The notes under the pieces are model-generated. The model did not search any database. It worked only from the letters and a program-made list of their open reading frames with translations, and was not told where the DNA came from. A stretch of 35,963 bases of DNA. Origin: an uncultured Oscillospiraceae bacterium. Lineage in GTDB: Bacteria > Bacillota > Clostridia > Oscillospirales > Oscillospiraceae. Within the stretch, counting starts at the first letter, position 1. Each line of letters begins with the position of its first letter. Position numbers and translations under genes: made by a program. Shown in pieces: positions 21,665 through 28,768 of this stretch. The stretch is from contig CAKTNW010000017.1 of NCBI GenBank assembly GCA_934589145.1, positions 1-35,963 of the forward strand, read 5' to 3'.

Positions 21665-22633
21665 ATGCCACTGGTAACTTCTAAGGAAATGTTTGCAAAG
21701 GCATATGACGGCGGTTATGCCATCGGCGCGTTCAATGTCAACAACATGGAGATCGTGCAGGGCATCACCGAAGCCTGCCAGGAGGAGCACGCTCCCGTGA
21801 TCCTGCAGGTCAGCAAGGGCGCCCGCGCCTACGCCAACCACACCTATCTGGTGAAGCTGGTGGAAGCGGCTGTGGCCTGCTGCCCCGACATCCCCATCGT
21901 GCTGCATCTGGATCATGGCCCCGATTTTGAGACCTGCAAGAGCTGCATCGACGGCGGCTTTACCTCCGTGATGATCGACGCGTCCTCCAAGCCCTTCGCT
22001 GAGAATATCGAGATCACCAAGAAGGTGGTGGAGTATGCCCACGACCACGGTGTCGTGGTGGAAGCCGAGCTGGGCACCCTGGCCGGTATCGAGGATGAGG
22101 TGAAGGTGGCCGCTCACGAGGCATCCTATACCCGCCCCGAGGAGGTGGAGGAGTTCGTGTCCAAGACCGGCTGCGACTCTCTGGCCATCGCCATCGGCAC
22201 CAGCCACGGCGCATATAAGTTCAAGCCCGAGCAGTGCACCGTCAACGAGAAGGGCATCCTGGTGCCGCCTCCCCTGCGCTTCGACGTGCTGGAGGAGGTC
22301 AGCAAGCGCCTGCCCGGCTTCCCCATCGTGCTGCACGGCTCCTCCTCCGTACCGCAGGAGTATGTGAAGATGATCAACGAGCACGGCGGCAAGATGCCCA
22401 ACGCCATCGGCGTGCCGGAGGAGCAGCTGCGTCAGGCCGCCCGCCTGTCCGTCTGCAAGATCAACATCGACTCCGATCTGCGTCTGGCCATGACCGGCAC
22501 CATCCGTCAGTTCATGGACGAGCATCCCGACAAGTTCGATCCCCGCGAGTATCTGAAGCCCGCCCGCGCCAACATCAAGGAGCTGGTACGCCACAAGCTG
22601 GTGGACGTGCTGGGCTGCGCCGGCAAGGCATAA
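21665..22633 (+). CDS. fba: Class II fructose-bisphosphate aldolase
   Basis: The 322-residue product has the class II metal-binding landmarks: GAFNVNNMEI near the N-terminus, LHLDHGPDFETCKSCIDGGF (catalytic Asp and zinc His), VVVEAELGTLAGIED, AIGTSHGAYKF, VLHGSSSVP (zinc His) and KINIDSDLRLAMTG (phosphate binding). It splits fructose 1,6-bisphosphate into triose phosphates. The start is ATG 21665, 8 bases after AAGGAG; ATG 21659 is too close to the SD. It is divergently paired with the phosphofructokinase gene and follows it in the pathway. Confidence 0.95.
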   Translation: MPLVTSKEMFAKAYDGGYAIGAFNVNNMEIVQGITEACQEEHAPVILQVSKGARAYANHTYLVKLVEAAVACCPDIPIVLHLDHGPDFETCKSCIDGGFTSVMIDASSKPFAENIEITKKVVEYAHDHGVVVEAELGTLAGIEDEVKVAAHEASYTRPEEVEEFVSKTGCDSLAIAIGTSHGAYKFKPEQCTVNEKGILVPPPLRFDVLEEVSKRLPGFPIVLHGSSSVPQEYVKMINEHGGKMPNAIGVPEEQLRQAARLSVCKINIDSDLRLAMTGTIRQFMDEHPDKFDPREYLKPARANIKELVRHKLVDVLGCAGKA

Positions 22634-22648
22634 GCAATGGCATAAAAA

Positions 22649-22679
22649 ACTCCCGGCTCTGCTGAGCCGGGAGTTTTTT
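22649..22679. terminator. Bidirectional terminator between fba and the anti-sigma gene
   Basis: ACTCCCGGCTC (22649-22659) / GAGCCGGGAGT (22664-22674) with TGCT loop and TTTTTT; its right edge touches the anti-sigma stop codon. Confidence 0.92.
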
Positions 22680-23512
22680 CAATCGGCATACCAGGACATA
22701 TTCAACTCCGTATCGCCTCTTGCGTAATCCTTATACCATTCGCTATATATGCAGCCGAGCTCCATATTGTTGACAATCTCCACAACGCGCCAATAACCGT
22801 CATCCCGCTTTTCCAGCTTCCAAAGCGCGATATGGTCTATTGCGCCGGTGCTGTCGTATGGTTTGAGATCATGAGTTTTATCGAAATGGCTGTACCCGTA
22901 TTTGACCCACATTTTCCCGGATTTGCTGCCAAAATGTGCCGACAGCAGTTCGATGTGATAGGTAGTCAGAATTTCGCCTTCAAACACCTCCGGGACACAG
23001 TAGTTCATCAGCGCACCGAAGTAATAGGAAATTTCCTCCCTTGACATCGCCATCTTGCTGTACACGTCTTCCTCCTTATTCTCAAATACGATGTGTACGC
23101 TATTCAGAACGGACAATGCTGAGGCCCGGTCGGAAATCCCGCCCTTGAACAGCAGCGCCATGCGGTCGCTGAGGGTGTATTCCTTCGTGGCACTGATATC
23201 CGCCAGATAGTCGATGGGGTTCAGCCGCAGCAGGAGCGTCACCAGCAGCACTACCGCCGCTGTTATGATGATGGCACACCATGTCTGCTTCCGCAGCTTC
23301 TTTTTCAGCGTCCGCAGTACGCCAGCCTCACCGGCGCGCTGCTGCGCGGTTTCGGCTTCAGTGACAGGGGGCTTTTCCTCGCCGCTGTATGCCGCGCGGC
23401 AATCCTCACAGGTCTCCAGATGCGCCTTGACAAAGGCGGCGCTCTCGTCGCTGAGCATGCCCTCCGTGTACAGCGGCATCAGGTCCCGGACGATATGACA
23501 TTCATGTTTCAT
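22679..23512 (-). CDS. Zinc-finger anti-sigma factor, membrane bound
   Basis: The 277-residue protein opens with a ZAS/zf-HC2 domain: CHIVRDLMPLYTEGMLSD, then H and C-x2-C in AHLETCEDCRAAY (about 31-42). A transmembrane helix (about 79-96) and an extracytoplasmic domain with no recognised fold follow. Anti-sigma factors of this build hold an ECF sigma factor until an envelope signal releases it. The start overlaps the end of the ECF sigma gene by 11 bases, the standard coupled arrangement. The sensed signal is unknown; the outer domain has several aromatic and acidic patches. Confidence 0.85.
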   Translation of the reverse strand: MKHECHIVRDLMPLYTEGMLSDESAAFVKAHLETCEDCRAAYSGEEKPPVTEAETAQQRAGEAGVLRTLKKKLRKQTWCAIIITAAVVLLVTLLLRLNPIDYLADISATKEYTLSDRMALLFKGGISDRASALSVLNSVHIVFENKEEDVYSKMAMSREEISYYFGALMNYCVPEVFEGEILTTYHIELLSAHFGSKSGKMWVKYGYSHFDKTHDLKPYDSTGAIDHIALWKLEKRDDGYWRVVEIVNNMELGCIYSEWYKDYARGDTELNMSWYAD

Positions 23513-23996
23513 GGCTGCTGTCCTCCAATCTGTTTTTGATCATTTTTCTGGCCCGGTGGTAGGTCACACAGGCCCAGTTGTCCGTCTTGGAGAAGATCTC
23601 TCCGATCTGCTTATAGGAAAGCTCCGCGAATACCCGCCACATGAATACCTCCCGGTACGGCTCCGGCAGGTCGTGAAGGATGGCCTGAATTCGCTGGGCC
23701 TCCTCGCGGACGGTAAGCAGCTCCTCCGGAGACGAGCTGCCGTCCGCCTGCTCCGGCAGCTCGTCCAGCGGCGCAGTCCGCTTCTCCTTGCGCAGAGAGG
23801 AGATATAGCAGTTTCTGGCGATCTGGCACAGCCACACCCGGATGTCGCACTGGCCGCGGAACTTTCCGATGCTGTGCAGGGCTTTGAAAAAGGTCTCGCT
23901 GGTGACCTCCTCGGCGATATGTTCGCTGCCGGAAAGCTTCAGAATGTAGCGGTACACATCCTGAAAATACAGGTCATAGACCTGTTCAAACTCCAT
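23502..23996 (-). CDS. ECF-type RNA polymerase sigma factor (RpoE/SigW-like)
   Basis: The 164-residue product contains only regions 2 and 4. Region 2 runs from YDLYFQDVYRYILKLSGS through AEEVTSETFFKAL and DIRVWLCQIARN; region 4 has LPEPYREVFMWRVFAELSYK, QIGEIFSKTDNWACVTYHRA. The ATG at 23996 is chosen since AAGGAGG lies 9 bases before it; the frame is open to 24029. It is cotranscribed with its anti-sigma factor and likely activates its own operon, though no ECF promoter could be named in the short upstream gap. Confidence 0.9.
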   Translation of the reverse strand: MEFEQVYDLYFQDVYRYILKLSGSEHIAEEVTSETFFKALHSIGKFRGQCDIRVWLCQIARNCYISSLRKEKRTAPLDELPEQADGSSSPEELLTVREEAQRIQAILHDLPEPYREVFMWRVFAELSYKQIGEIFSKTDNWACVTYHRARKMIKNRLEDSSHET

Positions 23997-24060
23997 TCGC
24001 CGCCACCTCCTTTCCCTTATAAGACGCACTGGACAACGGTCTCTTACAGATTTTGCGCAA

Positions 24061-24092
24061 AAAATATCCGGTGCAAGGGCACCGGATATTTT
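24061..24092. terminator. Bidirectional terminator before the ECF sigma operon
   Basis: AAAATATCCGGTGC (24061-24074) pairs with GCACCGGATATTTT (24079-24092) around AAGG; it ends the transketolase/zinc-ribbon transcript 7 bases after its last stop. Confidence 0.9.
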
Positions 24093-24098
24093 GATAGG

Positions 24099-24308
24099 TC
24101 AATCTTCCTCATAGCGCAGGACGATGGCCCGGCACTTGAGACAGCCGAACGCCTGAAGCTGGATGTCCCGGCGGAACATATACGGCCCGGCCAGGTCAAC
24201 GGTATCGCTGAGGCCCGGCGTCGGCTCGAAGCAGACACCGGCGCTCTAGGCTGTCCGCAGCACGCCAGGCCGCATTTCACCGGAGCAATAGGGGCATTTC
24301 GGTGTCAT
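24099..24308 (-). pseudogene. Zinc-ribbon protein (DUF6487-like) interrupted by an in-frame TAG
   Basis: From ATG 24308 (SD AAGGTG) the frame reads MTPKCPYCSGEMRPGVLRTA, meets TAG at 24246-24248, then continues SAGVCFEPTP and on to a natural TGA at 24099. The part before the TAG has the first C-x2-C (CPYC) and the part after has the second (GCLKC) plus the hydrophobic finish AIVLRYEED. Together they make a 69-residue single-domain zinc ribbon of the CPYCGGEM type. Translation from the ATG would give only 20 residues. A single nonsense change in an otherwise intact gene, or a base-call error, is most likely. It is last in the transketolase operon. Confidence 0.65.
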
Positions 24309-24319
24309 CGCCCGTCACC

Positions 24320-24661
24320 TTACTTGAACAGCTTGCCGGCAATGCCGCCCAGCATGTCGGACACATTGCCGCCCTGCTTGCTCAGCAGCTCCTTCAGCAT
24401 GGGGACGGCCTTGTTCAGGATGTCCTTGACGCTGTCGCCGCTGATGCCGACCTTCTTGGCGATCTTCTCCACCTCGTCGCTGCCCAGCAGCTTCTTGACG
24501 GCCTTGGCCACATCGCTGTCGCCGTCCAGATGCTTCATCACAGAGGGCGCGGCGTTCTTCAGCACGTTGGACACGTCGGCGGTGCTGACCTTCGCGGACT
24601 TGCTGATCTTCTCCAGCATGTCCTTGTCCATAACATTACCCAGCAGGGAAGTGATATCCAT
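24320..24661 (-). CDS. DUF937-like small helical protein
   Basis: The 113-residue protein has no membrane segment. It consists of short helical units with repeated patterns: ISKSAKVSTADVSNVLKNAAPSVMKHL and, farther on, IAKKVGISGDSVKDILNKAVPMLKELL, which look like two copies of one motif. It ends GGNVSDMLGGIAGKLFK, in the style of DUF937/YidB proteins. The function of the family is unknown. AAGGAG precedes the ATG. It lies 17 bases after the transketolase C-subunit and 11 before the broken zinc-ribbon gene. Confidence 0.7.
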   Translation of the reverse strand: MDITSLLGNVMDKDMLEKISKSAKVSTADVSNVLKNAAPSVMKHLDGDSDVAKAVKKLLGSDEVEKIAKKVGISGDSVKDILNKAVPMLKELLSKQGGNVSDMLGGIAGKLFK

Positions 24662-24678
24662 GGCTTTTTATCTCCTTT

Positions 24679-25605
24679 TTACAGCGTTTCCTTGATCCTG
24701 GCCGCGATCTGGTCGGCGGTCAGGCCGTATTCCCGCAGCACGTCGGCAGCCTTGCCGGACTGGCCGAACTGATCGTTGATGCCGATCTTCTTAAACTTGC
24801 AGCAGACCTTGCCCATCAGCGCGTCGGCCACCGCGTCGCCCAGACCGCCGATGACGCTGTGCTCCTCCACGGTGATGACGTTGCCGCACTTCTCGGCGTA
24901 CTTCACCACGCACTCGGCATCCAAGGGCTTGATGGTGTGCATGTTGATGACGGTGATCTCGATGCCCTCGGCGGACAGCAGCTTGGCGGCCTCCAGCGCT
25001 TCGTTGACCATCAGGCCGCAGGCGAACACCGCCGCGTCCTTGCCTTCCCGCAGGACGTTGGCCTTGCCAATCTCAAAGGGATAGTCCTCCTCGAACACAG
25101 GAGTGGCCAGACGGGCCAGACGCATATACACAGGGCCTTGGAACTCCGCCAGCGCGAAGGTGGCCTTGCGGGCCTCGTTGGCGTCGGCGGGGACGATGAC
25201 GGTCATGCCGGGGATCATGCGCATCAGGCCGATATCCTCGATGGACTGGTGGCTGCCGCCATCCTCGCCCACGGAAACTCCGGCGTGCGAGCAGCAGATC
25301 TTCACATTAAATTTGGGATAGGCGATGGAGTTGCGGATCTGCTCGTAGGCACGTCCCGCGCCGAACATGGCGAAGGTGGAGCAGAAGGGGATGAGGCCCA
25401 TGGTGGACAGGCCCGCGCCAATATTCATCATGTTGGCCTCGGCGATGCCGCAGTCATAGAAGCGGTCGGGATGGGCCGCCTTGAAATACTTGGTCATGGT
25501 GGCGCCCGCCAGGTCAGCGTCCAGCACCACTACCTTATCGTTCTGGCTGCCCAGGTCTACCAGCGCCTTGCCGTAGGCTTCACGGGTCGCGATCTTTTCA
25601 CTCAT
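24679..25605 (-). CDS. Transketolase, C-terminal subunit
   Basis: The 308-residue protein equals the second half of a classical transketolase: KVVVLDADLAGATMTKYF, the DCGIAEANMMNIGAGLS segment (with the Glu that activates the thiamin ring), SHAGVSVGEDGGSHQSIEDI and the C-terminal VITVEEHSVIGGLGDAVA. It completes the active site made with the N-terminal subunit. It starts 3 bases after that gene ends, so expression is coupled. Split transketolases of this kind are common in clostridia and archaea and serve the non-oxidative pentose phosphate pathway. Confidence 0.93.
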   Translation of the reverse strand: MSEKIATREAYGKALVDLGSQNDKVVVLDADLAGATMTKYFKAAHPDRFYDCGIAEANMMNIGAGLSTMGLIPFCSTFAMFGAGRAYEQIRNSIAYPKFNVKICCSHAGVSVGEDGGSHQSIEDIGLMRMIPGMTVIVPADANEARKATFALAEFQGPVYMRLARLATPVFEEDYPFEIGKANVLREGKDAAVFACGLMVNEALEAAKLLSAEGIEITVINMHTIKPLDAECVVKYAEKCGNVITVEEHSVIGGLGDAVADALMGKVCCKFKKIGINDQFGQSGKAADVLREYGLTADQIAARIKETL

Positions 25606-25608
25606 GTC

Positions 25609-26418
25609 TCAGCCCTCCAATTCCTGCAATGCCTGGTCACGCTGCTCCGCGTTGGGAGCCTTGCCGTGCCAGCCGGCCTGATTTTCCATAAAGGACACGC
25701 CCTTGCCCTTGACGGTGTGCGCCAGGATGCAGCGGGGCTTGCCGGGAACCACCGGCGCGCTGAGCGCCGCCTCGATGGCGTCCAGATCATGGCCGTCGAT
25801 CTCATAGAAGTCGAAGCCAAAGGCACGGAGCTTGGCGCTCAGGTCGCCCAGGCTCATGACCTCGTCGTTGCTGCCGTCGATCTGCAGGCCGTTGTTGTCG
25901 ATGATGACGGTCAGGTTGTCCAGTTTATAGTGGTTGGCCGCCATGAAGGCCTCCCAGATCTGGCCCTCCTGGCACTCGCCGTCGCCCAGAATGGTGTAGA
26001 CCCTGGTGTCCTTCTTCAGCTGCTTGGCGCCCAGTGCCATGCCCACCGCGATGGAGCAGCCCTGGCCCAAAGAGCCGGTGGAGGCGTCCACGCCGGGCAC
26101 CTTCTTGCAGTCGGGATGGCCCTGCAGGATGCTGTGGAGCTGGCGGAAGTTGGTGAATTCATCGCGGCTGATGAAGCCCAGCTCCGCCAGAACCGCGTAA
26201 TAGCAGGGGGCGGCGTGGCCCTTGCTCAGCACAAAGCGGTCGCGGTCGGGGTTCTTGGGATCCTTGGGATCAATGCGCATGTGGTTGTAGAATACGCTGG
26301 TCATCAGCTCCACCATGGACAGGGAGCCGCCAGGATGGCCGCTGCCCGCGTTGGCGATCATGGTGATGATGTCACGGCGCACCTGCTTGCATACGCTGGA
26401 AAGTTCTGCCGTATTCAT
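25609..26418 (-). CDS. Transketolase, N-terminal (thiamin diphosphate-binding) subunit
   Basis: The 269-residue protein is the first half of transketolase. It has AGSGHPGGSLSMVELM near residue 24, FVLSKGHAAPCYYAVL, TGSLGQGCSIAVGMALG, and the thiamin motif GDGECQEGQIWEAFMAANHY followed by NLTVIIDNN. The ATG follows GGAGG; a SigA promoter lies upstream. It heads the operon tktN-tktC-DUF937-zinc ribbon. Both halves look intact. Confidence 0.94.
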   Translation of the reverse strand: MNTAELSSVCKQVRRDIITMIANAGSGHPGGSLSMVELMTSVFYNHMRIDPKDPKNPDRDRFVLSKGHAAPCYYAVLAELGFISRDEFTNFRQLHSILQGHPDCKKVPGVDASTGSLGQGCSIAVGMALGAKQLKKDTRVYTILGDGECQEGQIWEAFMAANHYKLDNLTVIIDNNGLQIDGSNDEVMSLGDLSAKLRAFGFDFYEIDGHDLDAIEAALSAPVVPGKPRCILAHTVKGKGVSFMENQAGWHGKAPNAEQRDQALQELEG

Positions 26419-26453
26419 TGAGAGACCTCCAAATCAATTTTATTCCACATGCT

Positions 26454-26482
26454 ATGTTAATGCATTTGCCCGCTAAAGTCAA
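26454..26482 (-). promoter_or_regulatory. SigA promoter of the transketolase operon
   Basis: Minus strand TTGACT (26477-26482), 17 bp, TAACAT (26454-26459). Confidence 0.6.
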
Positions 26483-26587
26483 TGAACCGCAGAAAAAAGG
26501 TGGTAAAAAGTAGAAAAATATTTTACGGCCAGGCGGCGCACCGGCCGCAAAGGGCCTGCATACGATGAAAACAGGGAGGGGAGAGGC

Positions 26588-27094
26588 ATGGAGCTGCTGC
26601 CATATCGCCGCGCTGAGGCGGAGGCTTACGCCAGGTACTGGGCCTATGGCCGCAATCCGGCCTTCTACGATTATGAGACCATCGGCGGCGACTGCACCAA
26701 CTTTGCCTCCCAGTGCATCTATGCCGGCAGCGGCGTGATGAATTACACGCCCACTTTCGGCTGGTATTACATCAGCGCCGACGACAAGGCGCCCGCCTGG
26801 ACGGGGGTGGAGTATCTGCACAACTTTCTGGTCCGGCCGGAGGTCTCGCCGGGCCCGGTGTGCATGGTGACCCAGGAGCTGGCACTGGCGGAGCCCGGCG
26901 ACGTGATCCAGTTGATCTTTCAGGGGGAGGTCTTCCAGCACTCGCCGGTGGTCATTCAGAATGACGGCAGCGGCGAGGCGTCCGGTGTCCAGATCGCCGC
27001 ACACAGCTATGACGCCAACTGCCGCCCCCTGAGCAGCTATTCCTATCAGCGGTACCGGGTGCTGCATATCTTGGGCTACTATCCGGAGGCATAA
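26588..27094 (+). CDS. Putative amidase (Amidase_6, PF12671-type) cell-wall hydrolase
   Basis: The 168-residue protein carries the NlpC/P60-like amidase pattern: YDYETIGGDCTNFASQCIYA (nucleophile Cys, about residue 37), a FGWYYIS turn, PGDVIQLIF, and HSPVVIQN with the catalytic His (about 118). There is no signal peptide, so it would act in the cytoplasm, or in the mother cell during sporulation. GGGAGGGG precedes the ATG. CATACGAT (26559-26566) upstream resembles a SigE/SigK -10, with AC 17 bp before it, but no clear SigE -35 is seen. Mother-cell expression is therefore only suggested. The bond it cuts is unknown. Confidence 0.78.
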   Translation: MELLPYRRAEAEAYARYWAYGRNPAFYDYETIGGDCTNFASQCIYAGSGVMNYTPTFGWYYISADDKAPAWTGVEYLHNFLVRPEVSPGPVCMVTQELALAEPGDVIQLIFQGEVFQHSPVVIQNDGSGEASGVQIAAHSYDANCRPLSSYSYQRYRVLHILGYYPEA

Positions 27095-27097
27095 CAT

Positions 27098-27131
27098 AAA
27101 AAGAAGGCGGAGCTTACTCCGCCTTCTTTTT
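27098..27131. terminator. Bidirectional terminator between the amidase and recombinase genes
   Basis: AAAAAGAAGGCGGAG (27098-27112) / CTCCGCCTTCTTTTT (27117-27131), CTTA loop. The right arm encodes the last codons of the recombinase gene. Confidence 0.92.
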
Positions 27132-28154
27132 ATCGTTTGTATCGTCGATTTTTCCTTTCATCTTCACATGTGACAAGGGATTTGCCTTTGCAGCCACACG
27201 CAAGGATTCGTTGTCGATATGGGTATAGATCTCGGTGGTGTTCAGGTGCTCGTGGCCCAGAACCTCCTGCACCGCCTTCACATCTACGCCGTTTTGCAGC
27301 ATCAGCGTGGCCGCCGTATGCCGCAGCTTATGGCTGGAATACTGTGTGCTGTCCAGACCCGCCATGGCCAGGTGCTTTTTCACCAGCGCGTGCACCATGG
27401 CGCGGCTGATCCGCTGGTCACGCTCGGAGAGAAACAGGGCATCCCGATCCTTGCCGCTGATGGGATGGCGCACCGCCAGATAGCGGGCCAGCGCGTCCTT
27501 GCAGGCGTCGTTGAGATACACCACACGCACCTTGTTGCCCTTTCCCAGCACCCGCATGGCATCATCCTGGATATCGCTGAGATTCAGACCGATCAGCTCG
27601 GAAATACGCAGTCCGCAGTTCAGAAACAGCGTGATGATGCAGAAATCCCGCTCCTTATGCTTGCCGTCCACGGCGTCCAGCAGGGAGAGGGAGTCCTCCA
27701 GCGTCAGGTAGCGGGGGAGGGATTTCATCTGCTTGGGGGAGTCGATATCCTTGCAGGGATTTTCCTCCAAAAGGTGTACTTTATTGCACAAATAGTTGAA
27801 AAACGACCGGATCGTGGCCAATTTCCGTGCGCGTGAGGCGGCATTCAGTCCTTTGTTAGAATTTTCACAATTTTGATGCTGTACGCGGTCGCGGCTGAGG
27901 TAGGTCATATAGCCGTAGATATCCGACAGCGTGATCGTCTTGATGAGGGATAGATCTACGTCCATGATGCCGATCTGGTCGAAGGGCATGTCACGCAGCA
28001 CCGGGTCACGCAGTTGCTTGACATAGCGGAAGAAATTCCGCAGATCAAGGAAGTATTCATCCACCGTGCGCTGGGAGTGCGCCTTGATGGTCTCGTGATA
28101 GCTGAGAAAGTCCGCCAGTATCTGCGGAGACTGTGAACGGTAATCAATCGCCAT
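27114..28154 (-). CDS. Tyrosine recombinase, XerC/XerD-like
   Basis: The 346-residue protein has a SAM-like core-binding domain (about 10-130; FLSYHETIKAHSQRTVDEYF) and a catalytic domain with every active-site residue: Arg in CGLRISELIGLNLSDI, Lys in GKGNKVRVVYL, HKLRH (His-x-x-Arg), His in LGHEHLNT and nucleophile Tyr in TEIYTH. It cuts and rejoins DNA through a covalent phosphotyrosine. The ATG at 28154 with AAAGGA is chosen; the frame is open to 28382 but that part is unlike the family and runs through the inverted repeats. It could be the chromosomal Xer or an element-borne enzyme; loxP-like repeats 124 bp upstream favour a local site. Confidence 0.9.
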   Translation of the reverse strand: MAIDYRSQSPQILADFLSYHETIKAHSQRTVDEYFLDLRNFFRYVKQLRDPVLRDMPFDQIGIMDVDLSLIKTITLSDIYGYMTYLSRDRVQHQNCENSNKGLNAASRARKLATIRSFFNYLCNKVHLLEENPCKDIDSPKQMKSLPRYLTLEDSLSLLDAVDGKHKERDFCIITLFLNCGLRISELIGLNLSDIQDDAMRVLGKGNKVRVVYLNDACKDALARYLAVRHPISGKDRDALFLSERDQRISRAMVHALVKKHLAMAGLDSTQYSSHKLRHTAATLMLQNGVDVKAVQEVLGHEHLNTTEIYTHIDNESLRVAAKANPLSHVKMKGKIDDTNDKKKAE

Positions 28155-28277
28155 AGTTTTTGATCCTTTTTGTTGACAGGGGCCGAGCGCGCAGAGCGAG
28201 GGCCGCGAGATCGTAAACCCATCGGCGGAGCCGCACCGGAGAGGTTGCGGAGAGAGCCGATTTATTTCATGGGGTTG

Positions 28278-28309
28278 CGATTCAACAAAATAAAAATTTT
28301 GTTGAATCG
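28278..28309. repeat. 14-bp inverted repeat, possible recombinase core site
   Basis: CGATTCAACAAAAT (28278-28291) and its perfect reverse complement ATTTTGTTGAATCG (28296-28309) flank AAAA. Read with 11-bp arms the spacer is 8 bp (ATAAAAAT), the geometry of Cre/Xer-type core sites. It lies 124 bp upstream of the recombinase start. Confidence 0.6.
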
Positions 28310-28420
28310 AGTGGAGGGGAACTTTAGTTTTTCTGAAAATTGTGAGATTGAGATATTGAGATGATAATGTCTCGTCAGGCACAGCGGCGCCGGGCTTACG
28401 TCAGGTATGCAGGATTCCTC

Positions 28421-28526
28421 ATTTCAACCCACGCACCTCTCACGGAGCGCAACTGCTGCGCCGATATCTTCAAACGCCTTAACCAGCAGCACATTTCAAC
28501 CAACGCACCGCCGTTACACGTTGCGC
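28421..28526. CRISPR. Two decayed CRISPR-like repeats (type I-C look), no cas genes
   Basis: ATTTCAACCCACGCACC (from 28421) and ATTTCAACCAACGCACCG (from 28493) share 16 of the first 17 bases. The first, taken over 33 bases to 28453, resembles the reverse complement of type I-C repeats, which end GCGTGGATTGAAAT and begin GTYGC. The second copy diverges after 18 bases. The distance between starts is 72 bases, slightly long for I-C. With two units and no cas genes this is at best a remnant. Confidence 0.3.
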
Positions 28527-28533
28527 ATACGGC

Positions 28534-28740
28534 TTACGCTCTGAGCTCCGGCGCATGCGCCTGAAAGAACTCAAAATACAGCCGGACGTTCTCCAGTGCT
28601 GTCCACGGTTTTGTCTGTACGGAATCGGCATCCAGGTTATAGATCCGCGTGCCCTCCATGGACAGCAAAAACGGCGAATGTGTGGAAATATAAGCTGACA
28701 GCCTCATTATACAAAAATGCCCGGCGGATGACAAGTCCAC
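28534..28740 (-). pseudogene. Gene fragment, C-terminal piece of an unrecognised protein
   Basis: The minus frame reads through RIYNLDADSVQTKPWTALEN and RLYFEFFQAHAPEL to a stop at 28534-28536. The composition is protein-like and unlike the shadow frames around it, but there is no SD at the in-frame ATG at 28659 and no recognisable N-terminus. It may be the tail of a lost gene in the decayed segment; it could also be chance. Confidence 0.3.
28706..28734 (-). promoter_or_regulatory. SigA-like promoter embedded in the ptb terminator
   Basis: Minus strand TTGTCA (28729-28734), 17 bp, consensus TATAAT (28706-28711). It points into the gene-poor segment and on toward the recombinase gene, about 550 bases away. 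Confidence 0.5.
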
Positions 28741-28746
28741 CGGGCA
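28712..28746 (-). terminator. Terminator of ptb
   Basis: TGCCCGG (28718-28724) / CCGGGCA (28740-28746), with further partial pairing inside, followed on the minus strand by TTTTTG. Confidence 0.75.
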
Positions 28747-28768
28747 AAATTTTGTTGAATCGAAGCGC

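Larger units (their letters stand above)
28293..28763. repeat. 470-bp interval bounded by 18-bp direct repeats
   Basis: AAAATTTTGTTGAATCGA occurs identically at 28293-28310 and 28746-28763. The left copy is the right arm of the inverted repeat at 28278-28309. The interval holds no intact gene, only CRISPR-like repeats and a gene fragment. It may be att-like or a decayed insertion. Confidence 0.55.

Noticed and set aside
24246..24248. UAG recoding as pyrrolysine
   Set aside because: TAG is used as a normal stop by other genes here (for example those ending at 15902 and 14221), and no PYLIS-like structure was evident. A nonsense mutation is simpler.
28278..28309. A chromosomal dif site
   Set aside because: The sequence does not resemble Firmicutes dif as I know it, and a half copy lies nearby, so a local recombination site is the better guess.
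28155..28382. A 76-residue N-terminal extension of the tyrosine recombinase
   Set aside because: It reads through the inverted repeats and low-complexity sequence, lacks an SD, and the family N-terminus starts at ATG 28154.
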